DNA of 64,000 nt from Macrostomum hystrix. Its lineage: Eukaryota > Platyhelminthes > Macrostomidae. The DNA lies in NCBI GenBank assembly GCA_950097015.1, contig CATNEN010000029.1, positions 2,548,001 through 2,612,000 on the forward strand. The letters are read 5' to 3'. The first letter of the stretch is position 1, and each line of letters starts with the position of its first letter. The notes under the pieces were generated by a model. That model was not told the origin of the DNA. It saw only the letters and a program-made list of their open reading frames with translations, and did not search any database. A program made the translations under genes and the position numbers. Of the stretch, positions 12,201-22,900 are shown piece after piece.

Positions 12201-15200
12201 TCTTGTCCTATCCCGTCCTATCCTGTCAAATATTTTCCTATCTTGTCCTATCTTGTCCTATCCTGTCCTATCCTGTCCTATCCTGTCAAATCTTGTCCTA
12301 TCTTGTTAAATATTTTCCTATCTTGTCCTATCCTGTCCTATCTTGTCCTATCCTGTCCTATCCTGTCCTATATTGTCCTATCCTGTCCTATCCTGTCAAA
12401 TCTTGTCCTATCCCGTCCTATCCTGTCAAATATTGTCCTATCCTGTCCTATCCTGCCAAATCTTGTCCTATCCTGTCAAATATTTTCCTATCTTGTCCTA
12501 TCTTGTCCTATCCTGTCCTATCCTGCCAAATCTTGTCCTATCCTGTCCTATCCTGTCCTATCCTGCCAAATCTTGTCCTATCCTGTCCTGTCCTGTCAAA
12601 TATTGTCCTATCCTGTCCTGTCCTGTCAAATCTTGTCCTATCCTGTCCTATCCTGTCAAATCTTGTCCTATCCCGTCCTATCCTGTCAAATCTTGTCCTA
12701 TCTTGTCCTATCCTGTCAAATATTTTCCTATCTTGTCCGATCCTGCCCTATCCTGTCCTATTTTGTCCTTTCCTGTCCTATCCTGTCCTCTCCTATTCAG
12801 TCAGTTACTGTCATGTCCTATCTTATCCAATAATACTATATTCTACTATTATCCTTTTATTCTCAGATCATCTGAGAAACCTGTCTATCCTGTCTCGCTC
12901 TTCACTCATCTGCGAACTATTCAGTTGCATATCCAGATAATCCCTGGATCCTGTTGTCTAGTTCTTCATCTCAATACCTTTTTTGAAGAGACTACATTGC
13001 ACCTGTCCCCCTTCACAGCTTTGTCTGCCCTCGAACGCAGTTTTCTAGGCGTTAATTAAATTTCCTAGAAAACGGTGGACGTCCCATCCCGATCTCATCC
13101 TTCTTTTGAGGCCACAACGGTGTTTAAGTACACGTGCAGTGTCCTTGTGACAATTTCCGGATCAAATAGATACATTTTAGCTACAATTTTAGCACAGCAA
13201 CAGCAGCATCTGAAAATATATACCGTCTGAGCAAAATAAAAAAAGTGATCCCAAAAGAAATATGCGCCGAGAAACGGCAATCGATTCCCATCAAGTAATT
13301 GGGACTCGGGACAAGGGGGTGCGTTAGGGGGGAGAATTGAGGCGCAGTGGGGACTGCCGCACTGAATAGGCTCTGATTATGCAGCCATTTCTGGGCTCCG
13401 AGTAGGAAAAGTAAAATTGCCTAAAAAAGTTTTTTCTCTGGAATTTAACAAGGCCGGCCAATCGTTTGGTCGATCAAAATTTCAGAATTGAGTATTTCGT
13501 CCCAAATTTAACTAAGGAAAAGTCCCAAGCGAAAGTGGGATCTTTTGGGCGAGCCTGGTCAGTCCAACAGTTTATTTTCTCATTCAACACTCTGGAGGAT
13601 AAAAGGATAAAGGAATAAAAGCCAAGTCAAATCGGTCCTGAAGTGTTTCCGTCAGCCCGTATTTGGTCAGCATTGGTGGACTAAAATAATTTTTGCCTAG
13701 GAGAGAATGCAGAGGCCGCGGTGAATACTCGATTCCCTCCCAATTCCATACTGACCAGCTAATAACTGGGACACCTATTTGGACAGATTCCAGTGCCTCT
13801 CCAGCCTTCCCCACTCCGTTGGCGCCTCACACAGCTTTCCAGATTCGCAATTCAAAGTCTGGTGCCACGGAAACACTCGGGACTGGGAAAAAAATTGGGA
13901 ATAGAGGATTGGGAATAGAGGATTGGGATAGAGGATTGGGAATAGAGGATTGGGGATAGAGGATTGGGGATAGAGGATTGGGAATAGAGGATTGGGATAG
14001 AGGATTGGGAATAGAGGATTGGGATAGAGGATTGGGAATAGAGGATTGGGAATAGAGGATTGGGGATAGAGGATTGGAAATAGAGGATCGGAAATAGAGG
14101 ATCAAAAATAGAGGATTGGAAATAGAGGACAGGAAATAGAGGATTGGAAATAGAGGATAGGAAATAGAGGATTGGAAAGAGAGGATTGGAAATAGAGGAT
14201 TGGAAATAGAGGATTGGAAAGAGAGGATTGGAAATAGAGGATTGGAAATAGAGGATTGGAAATAGAGGATTGAGAATAGAGGATTGGAAATAGAGGATTG
14301 GAAAGAGAGGATTTTGAAAAGGAGGTTTGGGAAGTGAGTATTTGCCTACTGTCTATCCTCTTCCTCAGTGGCAGGTGTAAATAGAATCTCATAATTAGCT
14401 GATACTGTCGCACCATGCTGCGATCCGTGACTGCAGCCTATTCTTCCTCTTTTGGCACAGTTCGCCAGTTCTAGCTCCCAAAGGAGTGGCTAATTGAGAA
14501 TTGCTGAGTGGAGAATCTGTATTGAGCTCAATCTCTTCCTCAGCAATTGTCGAGCATTTTCAATGATATGAATAGCCAATGTCACGAAATGAATGCCGGG
14601 TGCAGGCACCATTCAGTAGCTCACTATTGCATGACTCTCCGATTTGCTTACTTACTGGAATCTATCGTTATCGTTATGGCCTTCCCTTGAAAAAAAATCA
14701 CTGCATTTGCTTCATAGTTTACAAAGTCTGTTCCCATGGGGACTTCAAAGTGACAAAAATTCTTCCAGCATTGACAGCGAAGGCGCTTATCTGTACGACC
14801 CGATCTCTCGCGCAAACAAACGGGACATTCGGCCTTATTGATGGATGGGATCACGCTTCGTCAGTTGGCTCTTGTTTTGCCCCAATCAGCAGCTGACGAA
14901 CAAGATCCCTCTGCGGACCCCAATCTTCAGTTTTCCATTTCCTGATCATCTCCGTCTGCAGACTTGCCAATTATTATCTTAAGCCTCTCTATTTCGCTGG
15001 GAAGCGGTAGAAAATCCTGTTCTCAAGTCAGGTCGGAGTCGGATCCGCTCCTAAAAAATCCCCATCCCATCCCAAGTGCAGGTGGATTTTATTCCAAGGT
15101 CAGTTGTCCAGTTAATCAGGCATTATTCTTTGTCGATTCGCAGAGTTCTCGAGGGAATTAAAAGACAAACAGGAGAGAAAGAAGCGGGGATGAGAGATGA

Positions 15201-17712
15201 AATGTCGCTTTTAGTGAGGCCAGTTTAGCAAGTCAAACAGTCCGCAGTTCCTGCTCTGCCCAGGTCAATTGAAACTATCCGCGTGTCGGACTTGGTGTTC
15301 AATGGAATCCTCGCTTGACTGACACTGGGCATCTGCGTGACTCCCAGATCAATCAGCCAGCGGGATAATCTCCCGGCAGACCGCGCAGAGTTCATCTGCA
15401 CTTTATTTTTTCACTCCTAACACTAGCCGCCCTGAGAACAATTTCATTATCTCTGAGACTGAGCACAGTTGCCCGCTGTGAGCAGCTCTGGGAGCTCAGC
15501 TCTTTTGGAAGGCTGTCATGGGACCGAGAGCTGCTGGGGTGGGAGGCTCAACTCGAAATTGCCGCCGCACTTCATCTGTTCTGGTAGTGCGGAGTTGCAA
15601 AGTCGAAATTGCTATCTGCCTCTGTGACTTACAGGCGGTTGAGGCTGTTGCAGGTATGATACAAGTGTGATACAATGTCCGCGAGCAAGGAGGGGAAGAC
15701 AAGGAGCCGTCTGAAAATGTCTTTTTATCGGACGGTTGCATCTCAGCTTTGGGGAACGCGAGGCGGAGGAGGATAAAACAGGGATAAGGGATCTGCCACA
15801 TGCAGGCCAACCGCCCGAAACTGTGCGCGAGACGAGGAAGACAAATCCTTTGCGAAATTGGCTCTTGCACTAGACTCCGGGCCGACCTACCCACCTCACA
15901 GTCACTCTCACTCAACCAGTCGATCCTACGGTCGCATGGACTCACAGGGATCTGGTTGCCAGCCAAACCACCCTGCTCCCCTGTTGCTCGCTACTAAAGG
16001 ACTTCGGGCAACCAAATTATTGCTGCTGGCAAATTTCAGATTCGCTGCTAGACGGAGAGAAAGAGAGACAGCTCGGAAAAGAAGCGTGTCTTTGGAGTAT
16101 TGGAAGAGCAGTCCGCAGACCTAATCCACTCCACTTTTTTCTTCACCGCCGTAGAGATAGCACGCAAAAATAGATAGGAACCTATCTAAGTAGCGGAATC
16201 TCCATGGCCTTAGAAGATGTCAATTTGAAAGCTGTCCAACCTATCCCTCTTCTATCTGGGTCAGCCAAGCACTGAGCGGCCCAAGGGGGGTTGGCGCTGT
16301 GCGGTGGCTCGATGATGCATCGTTGATGATTTCGATCAGGCAGTTAAGAGGCGGCGTCGCCTGTCAGATTGTTCGACCGGCTGTTCCACAGGCTGATGGA
16401 ACTGATTCAAATGCGAGTCCTGTATTTGGGACACACCGTGAGAGATGTGGGGAGAATTAGATGGGATAAAACAAGATAGAAAGAGTAGGTAATGGCAAAA
16501 TAAAGGAACGAGAAGGGAAGGAGAACGGAACGAGAAGGGAGGAGAAGGGGATGAGAATGGGAGGAGAAGGGGAGGAGAACTGGAGGAGAAGGGGAGGAGA
16601 ACGGAACGAGAAGGGGATGAGAATGGGAGGAGAAGGGGAGGAAAACTGGAGGAGAAGGGGAGGAGAACGGAACGAGAAGGGAGGAGAACGGGAGAGAAGG
16701 GGAGGAGAACGGAAGGAGAAGGGTGGAGAACGGAAGGAGAAGGGTGGAGAACGGAAGGAGAATAGAGGAGAAGGGGATGAGAATGGGAGGAGAAGGGGAT
16801 GAGAAGGGGAGAACGGGAGGAGTAGGGGAGGAGAAGGGGAGGAGAATGGGAGGAGAATGGGAGAACGGGAGGAGTAGGGGAGGAGAAGATGGGAGAATGG
16901 GAGGTGAAGGGAAAGCCTAAGCGGAGGAGAATGGGAGGAGAATGGGAGAACGGGAGGAGTAGGGGAGGAGAAGGGGAGGAGAATGGGAGGTGAAGGGAAA
17001 GCCGAAGCGGAGGAGAATGGGAGGAGAATGGGAGGAGAAGGGGAGGAGAAGGGGGGAGAATGGGAGGAGTAGTATACTTTGAGTTAACCCAAATTCTTCA
17101 GGCTGCATCGTCACTGGCTTGGCTATTCCAATCATTGGCAACAACTTCAACACCTACTACAAGTACATGCAGAACCACCTGAAGGAGACAAAGTACATGA
17201 AGATCATGCAGAAGGACAACCAGAGCCAGCAGATGGGCGGCCGCTACGGCCAAGGCGGCAACAAGAAGTTCATTCAGCGCAACCACGACCTGGACGACAA
17301 GGTGCTGAACGGTCTCATCAAGAAGAACCGGCAGCAAAACTTCTCAGCCCGGATGCCGCCTCCGATGGCTCGGCCTGCCACCACAGGCGGCTCGACTAGA
17401 GATGTCGACAGCCCGGTTAAGACAGCCGCAGCCGCAGCCGCAGCAGCCGCGAAGGTGGCAGTGCCGACACCGGCTGTTGAAACAGTCGACGTTGCCGACG
17501 TCGGCGAGACAGTGGCCGTGCATGCTGAAGTCTCTGCCGACACCGACGCCACCGCCACCGCCACCGCCGCCTCTAGGGCCTCGGTTATCGTTGAATCGTC
17601 TCCAACGCCGCCGCCACCGCCGACACCGCCACCGCCGCCGCAGTCGACTGAATGCGCAACAGACGAGGCAGCGGCAACAACAGCTGCCGAAGAGCAGGAG
17701 CAGTTTGTTTAG
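3212..17712 (+). CDS. KCNC: Shaw/Kv3-like voltage-gated potassium channel subunit (3 coding exons)
   Basis: Predicted 609-residue pore-forming subunit of a tetrameric plasma-membrane K+ channel. Exons are 3212-3679, 10307-11057 and 17102-17712, with frame-consistent GT-AG junctions (phases 0 and 1). The N-terminal T1 domain (~8-105) has the zinc pattern H69-x5-C75-x20-C96-C97 of non-Shaker Kv channels. S1-S6 follow. Two N-glycosylation sequons (NAT, NES) sit in the S1-S2 loop. S4 keeps R310, R313, K316 and K319, but the two outer arginine positions read F and Q. The selectivity filter TVGYGD is at ~383-388. In S6 the usual PVP gate motif reads AIP (414-416). The C-terminus is rich in Ala, Pro and Thr. 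The start ATG at 3212 opens the T1 domain directly. Family is confident; the Shaw subtype is my judgement from T1 and S4. Confidence 0.9.
3805..4305. repeat. 30-bp minisatellite in Kv intron 1
   Basis: About 16 copies of a 30-bp unit (gtccttcagttcttcaatcc plus a cttacctcac tail). Because 30 is divisible by three, one frame stays open throughout, which is an artefact of the repeat. It begins about 125 bp after the exon 1 donor. Confidence 0.9.
4306..5165. other. Kv intron 1, unique sequence
   Basis: Mixed-composition intronic sequence between two arrays. Short open frames of about 100 codons exist on both strands at 4763-5151, but I see no domain, splice pattern or family resemblance in them. 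Confidence 0.5.
5170..7020. repeat. 32-bp satellite-like array with palindromic core and 11-unit higher-order repeat
   Basis: About 57 copies of a 32-bp unit in Kv intron 1. Two main flavours alternate: one with acataccaaaggc and one with gcatctcaaatgc. Both are followed by the 13-bp inverted repeat TGTCA-aac/aat-TGACA and then agctag. The order of flavours from 5251 to 5602 is repeated from 5603, i.e. 352 bp or 11 units. The hairpin core varies less than the rest. The last few units are degenerate. Confidence 0.9.
7021..9460. other. Kv intron 1, mostly unique sequence
   Basis: No exon-like segment that would join the channel frame was found. It contains a SINE-like stretch near 7700-7990. 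A short repeated motif, agtccatggactgaacag, occurs at about 7904 and 8093; its core tccatgga is palindromic. Open frames at 8111-8453 and 8936-9178 show no recognisable protein. Confidence 0.45.
7700..7990 (+). mobile_element. Possible tRNA-derived SINE
   Basis: The stretch near 7755-7785 contains ggggttcgattcccgac, a good match to a tRNA T-arm / polymerase III B box. It is followed by agcaaggcagcaagaaactt and later gctggggtaattaatgggg. A related tail (agcaagacacttaacattac ... gctggggtaattgagg) is seen near 29390-29470. No convincing A box or complete cloverleaf is visible, so this is not called a functional tRNA. Confidence 0.35.
9464..10170. repeat. 16-bp minisatellite with a G4 run in each unit
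   Basis: About 44 copies of acaggggagatatgag in Kv intron 1, very homogeneous, with few variants (gaggcaggg, acaatgg). Each unit has a GGGG run on the plus (sense) strand and a GATA tetramer. The array ends about 135 bp before the exon 2 acceptor. Confidence 0.92.
11083..11535. repeat. 50-bp minisatellite in Kv intron 2
   Basis: Nine nearly identical copies of a 50-bp unit containing acaatgtcccatcccgcatt and atcctctcagatcctgttct. It starts about 25 bp downstream of the exon 2 donor at 11058. The unit is pyrimidine-rich on the sense strand. Confidence 0.9.
11955..12800. repeat. 10-bp repeat (tcctatcctg)n with ordered variants
   Basis: More than 80 decamers in Kv intron 2. Variants tcctatcttg, tcaaatcttg and tcaaatattt are interspersed and recur in blocks. 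The period is close to one DNA helical turn and the sense strand is strongly pyrimidine-rich. Positions 12801-13880 are unique intronic sequence with no supported feature. Confidence 0.9.
13884..14320. repeat. 14/15-bp purine-rich minisatellite in Kv intron 2
   Basis: About 30 copies of aatagaggattgg(g/a), with 14- and 15-bp versions mixed. The first half favours ggg and the second half gaaat, indicating two homogenised blocks. Confidence 0.88.
14325..16500. other. Kv intron 2, unique sequence
   Basis: About 2.2 kb without arrays and with fairly high GC. Open frames at 14579-15161 and 15496-16124 show no recognised domain. I see nothing that would splice into the channel in frame, so I leave it as intron. 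Confidence 0.45.
16505..17072 (+). repeat. Polypurine tract of gga/gaa-type repeats next to the last Kv exon
   Basis: About 570 bp that are almost purely A/G on the sense strand, built from ggagaagggg-, gggaggagaa- and aacggaacgag-type units, with local block duplications (e.g. around 16845 and 16930). It ends 30 bp before the 3' splice site at 17102. Only a short mixed tract (aacccaaattcttcag) is left there to serve as polypyrimidine tract. Confidence 0.88.
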
Positions 17713-18218
17713 CCAGAGCAGGATATTGTTCAGAGAGTACTTTTATTTTTCACTAGCGGTTTTTCTTGCTTACATAAATATAGGATCAATACTGTACTTT
17801 AAAGAATTGAGTTTCAAAGCCTGGAGTAAATACGGAAATGTAATCTACTAACAGATTTTTCTCGACTAAAGTCTAGACTAGCCGGTAGATGACATGGCAT
17901 ACTGCTTATTTAATGTTTGTTTACTAGGTGTTTTCTTTATTTGCAATTCATAAAATCTGTGTTGCTGTTCATACATTTCTTTAGTTTTGTCATAATTTGT
18001 GATTCTATGTTTTACACAGCGTTACTTAAAGTAAATGCATGTTTTATGTATTCATGGAAATTTTTTTTTCAGGCAATGCAGCATTCAAATTTCATGTATC
18101 ACAGTAAGCGAAAATTAGTTTCGGAAGCAATTTTGGATAAGATATACAGTACTTTCATCAAAACATGGCTTTGTTCTGTATTGCCAGCCTTCTGTAGATT
18201 TTCACGAAAAATCTGCGA
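17713..18218 (+). other. Probable Kv 3' untranslated and intergenic sequence
   Basis: AT-richer sequence after the channel stop codon. I see no canonical AATAAA here. A 106-codon open frame at 17917-18237 has no recognisable content. Confidence 0.4.
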
Positions 18219-18220
18219 TA

Positions 18221-19152
18221 CGAGGGCTGCTCAATAAGTTTCCGGAAAAACATGTTTTAACATATCAAACCAGCATGAAATTTTACTAGCAGTCAGACAC
18301 AGATCTTAACACTTCTCAAAATATCCGCCATCGCAATCCAAGCACTTTTTCATCCTTCTAAACCACGCAGAAAAACATGCCCCCAAATGGTCTCTGTTGA
18401 TTTTCGCCAATTCGCCTTCCATTCGCATTCAGCAGCTCCTTCTGGGTGTCAAAACGCCTCCCTTTCAAATTCCGCTTGATTTTCGGAAAGAGGAAGAAAT
18501 CGCAATGCGCCAGATCAGGTGAAAACGGCGGATGCGGCAGCAGCGTCAGGTTTATCGCCGACAAAAACTCTGACGTCACTCGGGCCTTGTGTGCCGGTGT
18601 GTTATCGTGGTGCAGGATGATGTGCCGATTGCGTACGCCAAGTCGATCGTGCAGAATGGAATTCATGGTGCCATCTGACACCCCCACATTCTGCACGAGC
18701 TCACGAGTGGTCACACCTCTGTCTTCGTCAAGCAGACGCCTGGTGGCAGCCACAGTTGTAGGCGTGATGGCTGAATTCGGACGTCCTTCACGCGGATCGT
18801 CGTCAAGACCGAATGCACCAGTCCGAAAACGAGCGTGCCACTCGTACACAACGCTCTGGCTTGGGGCTTCACTTCCAAGCGCCGTTTGAAGCATCTGCAG
18901 GCACTGGGATGGAGAATTTCCCAGGCGGAAAAGCAGCAGCAGCATTGCTCTCTTGTCACGCCGGGTCAGGCTTGGAGGTGGGTCCTGGTTCTCGTCAGTC
19001 TGGGCTCTTTTGCGAGTGAACATGGAAATGCAGCGAGCAGAAAATTTTAGGCATACTGTCTAAACATATTCCCCGATCATTTCCTATAAAAGCTCCTAAA
19101 AATAATACCTACTAGAACTATGTTTTTCCGGAAACTTATTGAGCAACCTTTG
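18221..19152 (-). mobile_element. Internally deleted mariner element with terminal inverted repeats and TA target duplication
   Basis: The left end (from 18221: cgagggctgctcaataagtt, then tccggaaaaacat) and the right end (to 19152, reading inward ggttgctcaataagtttccg) are inverted copies differing at only a few outer bases. They are flanked by TA at 18219-18220 and 19153-19154, as expected for Tc1/mariner. The element is 932 bp, shorter than the usual ~1.3 kb, because the central part of the transposase is missing. Confidence 0.9.
18358..19023 (-). pseudogene. Mariner transposase, in-frame internal deletion
   Basis: A 221-codon open frame inside the mariner element. Residues ~20-120 hold the paired-like two-HTH DNA-binding region, including the linker DDPREGRP. 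The sequence then jumps from RLGVRN directly to RHIILHHDN, skipping the segment that should carry the first catalytic aspartate. The last two aspartates remain (HHDN ... HCDFF) with 34 residues between them, the DD34D spacing of mariner. It cannot be an active transposase but could still bind the terminal repeats. The deletion leaves the frame open. Confidence 0.88.
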
Positions 19153-19154
19153 TA

Positions 19155-19956
19155 TTTGTTTTTACACGAAACTTTTTCGTTTCTTAACGATAATACTCGT
19201 CATCCTCTAAGCTTGCATGACGAGCAACTTACATACGATCTTTAGACGATTGAAAAATTAGATTATCATTACTGTCCCTCTTGTAAACACGAGCGTAGCA
19301 TTACACCTTGTATCTTGTCACCCGAATCCAATGCCCTCCCGTTTGATTAATTGTCACACTGTAATTTATGTCAGGATTCTGCTGATTTCGCACAATCTAT
19401 CAAAGAAAATATAAATAATTACTGTGTCATGTGCAAATAGCCGAGATTGAATGTCAGATTTTCATTTGAATTTGATGTTTAAAACTAGCTGAGAAAATAC
19501 TGTTATTAACCAATGATACTCGTAGGGGTCGAAAGGACAAGAGCTGCTGTCATCATAGTGCTTATGTTCAAGCATAGGTTCAAGGGTTTGACGTAATATA
19601 TTGAATTAATAAAATGTTAAGCTTGATATTTCATGATTAGCATGTCTGATATAAGGAATTTAACGTTGTAATCGAAATATAAGCAAGCACTATTCGGACT
19701 AGTAAGCTGCGTTTAGTGAGTCCATAAATAGAGGATACTTACAAGTAGAGCTAACTCATAAATGTGCCTGCTGGACACGTTCATTTGAATGCTCAGAAAT
19801 TACTAAATATCATTAAAACTTTTTGTCTTACTATGAAGTGAGTAGTATGGAGATGGTTCCAATATCTAAGTTTGTTGCTCAGCTAATAATTTGCAAGATT
19901 TAAAAAGGCATTGACCTACACTCTGCTACAGATAGTTAGCTCTAGGGATGCTGACT
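19155..19956. other. Intergenic / SLC6 3' flank
   Basis: AT-rich sequence between the mariner copy and the SLC6 stop codon. No gene or array is seen. Part of it is probably the transporter's 3' UTR on the minus strand. Confidence 0.4.
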
Positions 19957-22900
19957 TCAGGCTGGCAGCATTTTGACAGAATCATCGAACACGCTGTCAC
20001 TGGGCCGCTGCTGCGGGCCCCAGTTTTCTGTAGGTTTGAGCAACAGCTTGATCCTCTCCAGCAGCGTGCCCTTGCCCACCTGACGAGTAAGGAGATGGCG
20101 AGGCCGCGTTTTATGGAATATCGATTGGGAGTTAGGGCGGGAGGGAGTTTTCAGTAGGTTTAGTAGAATTTAATGGGAGTTGTCAGTAGGTTTAGTAGAA
20201 TTTAATGGGAGGTGTCAGGAGGTTTAGTAGAATTTAATGGTAGGTGTCAGGAGGTTTAGTAGAATTTAATGGGAGGTTTTAGCAGGTTTAGTAGAATTTA
20301 ATGGGAGGTGTCAGCAGGTTTAGTAGAATTTAATGGGAGGTGTCAGCAGGTTTAGTAGAATTTAATGGGAGGTGTCGGCAGGTTTAGTAGAATTTAATGG
20401 GAGGTGTCGGCAGGTTTAGTAGAATGAAAATAAACGGATAGGGAGGTGTCAGTAGATCTAGTAGAATTTAATGGGAGGTGTCAGTAGGTTTAGTAGAATT
20501 TAATGTGAGGTGTCAGCAGGTTTAGTAGAATGAAAATAATCAGATAGGGAGGTGTCAGGAGACATTGTATGGGGGAGGTGTCAGGATGCTTATTTGGATA
20601 GGGGGTGTCAGAAGGTGCAGGAGGTTTTCTAGCTAGTTGCAAAACACTATCCTCACCTTGTAGATGCGGTAGATTGCCACAATCGGGATGACGGCCACGC
20701 TGATGCTGCCCAGCAACCAGCCCAGCACCAGTGAGCCAGGCGGGAACTCGTAGTCCTCCAGCACAGGATTGGTGAAGTTGATAGCGATGGAGATGAGAAT
20801 GAGCACGAGTGCTAGCGGGGTAACGCAGCACCACATGGCAATCCAGAAGTAGCTGGGTCTGTGGCCCAGCATGGACTCGACATCGTTTAGGAAGCGGCGA
20901 ATGCCGTAGATGTAGAAAATGGCCACGACCTCCAGCAGGGCAATGATGCACAGGGCGAATGTGCCTGAGGTGATTCAAGGCTATCTTCAATTTGAATGTG
21001 TTTGAACCTTTTCAAGTGGTCTCAAAGATGGGTCATGAGACAATGCGTCTCATAGAGTTCGAAGTGACTTTCAGCGAGTCGAGAACTTTTCAGAGCGAGT
21101 TTCATCGAGTTCTGAGCGAGTTTCATCGAGTTCAGAGCGAGTTTCATCGAGTTCAGAGCGAGTTTCAGTCGAGTTCAGAGCGAGTTTCATCGAGTTCAGA
21201 GCGAGTTTCATCGAGTTCAGAGCGAGCTTCAGTGCGTTCAGAGCGAGCTTCAGCGAGTTTCAGCGAGCTTCAGCGAGTTCTGAGCGAGTTTCAGTGAGTT
21301 CAGCGAGTTCAGAGCGAGTTTCAGCGAGTTTCAGCGAGATTCAGCGAGTTCTGAGCGAGTTTCAGTGAGTTCAGAGCGAGCTTCAGCGAGCTTCAGCGAG
21401 TTTCAGCGAGCTTCAGCGAGTTCTGAGCGAGTTTCAGTGAGTTCAGAGCGAGTTTCAGCGAGTTTCAGCGAGTTCTGAGCGAGTTTCAGTGAGTTCAGAG
21501 CGAGTTTCAGCGAGCTTCAGCGAGTTCTGAGCGAGTTTCAGTGAGTTCAGAGCGAGTTTCAGCGAGTTTCAGCGAGTTCTGAGCGAGTTTCAGTGAGTTC
21601 AGAGCGAGTTTCAGCGAGTTCAGAGCGAGTTTCAGTGAGTTCAGAGCGAGTTTCAGTGAGTTCAGAGAGCTCAGAGTTGGCCTACCAATGAACCAGTCGA
21701 AGATGGTGAACAGGTAGATTCCGCCCCGTGTAATTAAGGGCAGACCCAGTAGAAACTCCAGCAGGCACATGGCTGCAACGAATGGAGTTTTGTACTTTCT
21801 CAGCTGGTTCGGAAACTCGTCAATAAACGATGACGTCATTGTCTCGAACATTCCGAACTGGGAGTCGACACCGATTGTGATGAGCATCAGGAAGAACAAC
21901 ACAGCCCACAATGGGGCTAGGGGCATCTGTGCAATGGCTTCGGGGTACGCCACGAAGACTAGGCCGGGACCTATGGGTTCAAGGTGAGTGATTTGACTGA
22001 GTAAGTCGATCAGTCGGTCAGTCAGTCATATCGCATGTCTTGCCTTTAGCTACCACATCCTCGACCTTCTTGTTGGTCTGGTGCGCCATGAAGCCGATGA
22101 CGGAGAAGATGACGAAGCCGCCAAATATCGATGTCAAGCAGTTGATGGCTGGCACTAGGATGGAGTCGCGGTAGCAGTTGTTCTTGAACTTGTTGAAACT
22201 GGCCATTGTAATGAGGCCGCCCCACGCAGGCCCGAGAGCGAAGAATACCTGACATGAAAGTGGAGAAGATATTTCAGCCTGGCGGTTACAAGTGACAGGG
22301 TGGAGGTGAAAATGGCAGCATGGACGTGACAAATGGCAGCAGGGAGGGGACAAACGGCAGCAGGGAGGGGACAAGTGGCAGCAGGGAGGGGACAAGTGGC
22401 AGCAGGGAGGTGACAAGTGGCAGCAGGGAGGTGACAAGTGGCAGCAGGGAGGTGACAAGTGGCAGCAGGGAGGTGACAAGTTGCAGCAGGGAGGTGACAA
22501 GTGGCAGCAGGGAGGTGACAAGTGCCAAAAGGGAGGTAACAAGTGGCAGATGGGAAGGCAGCATCAGGATCAGGCGGACCTGCAGCGCAGCCTCGTGCCA
22601 GATGTCCAGTCTAGCCAGTTTGCTCCACACGGGCTGGATGTAGAACTTCACACCGAGCCAGCTGCCAGGCAGCATAGCGTTTCGCACCAGCAGGATGGCG
22701 AGGAACACGTAGGGCGAGGTGGCCGTAAAGTACACGACCTTGCCCACCGACTTGACGCCTTCAGTTGCGTCGGATTTAAGCATTGAGTATAAGATTTAAC
22801 AAAATTTCTAAACAATTTCCCATGTCAATTATCTCACTCACCTTTAAAGACGCAGGCAAAGATGATGAGCCAGGCAAAAGCCAGTGACGCGAACAGACCC

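Noticed and set aside
11944-13059. Plus-strand frames up to 295 codons of PILSYPVLSC type
   Set aside because: Translation of the decamer array inside Kv intron 2.
15496-16124. 156-codon minus and 88-codon plus frames in Kv intron 2
   Set aside because: No domain, no splice logic, and they overlap each other on opposite strands.
19948-20157. Plus-strand 69-codon frame at the SLC6 3' end
   Set aside because: It is antisense to the last SLC6 exon, whose minus-strand reading keeps the family WGP ending.
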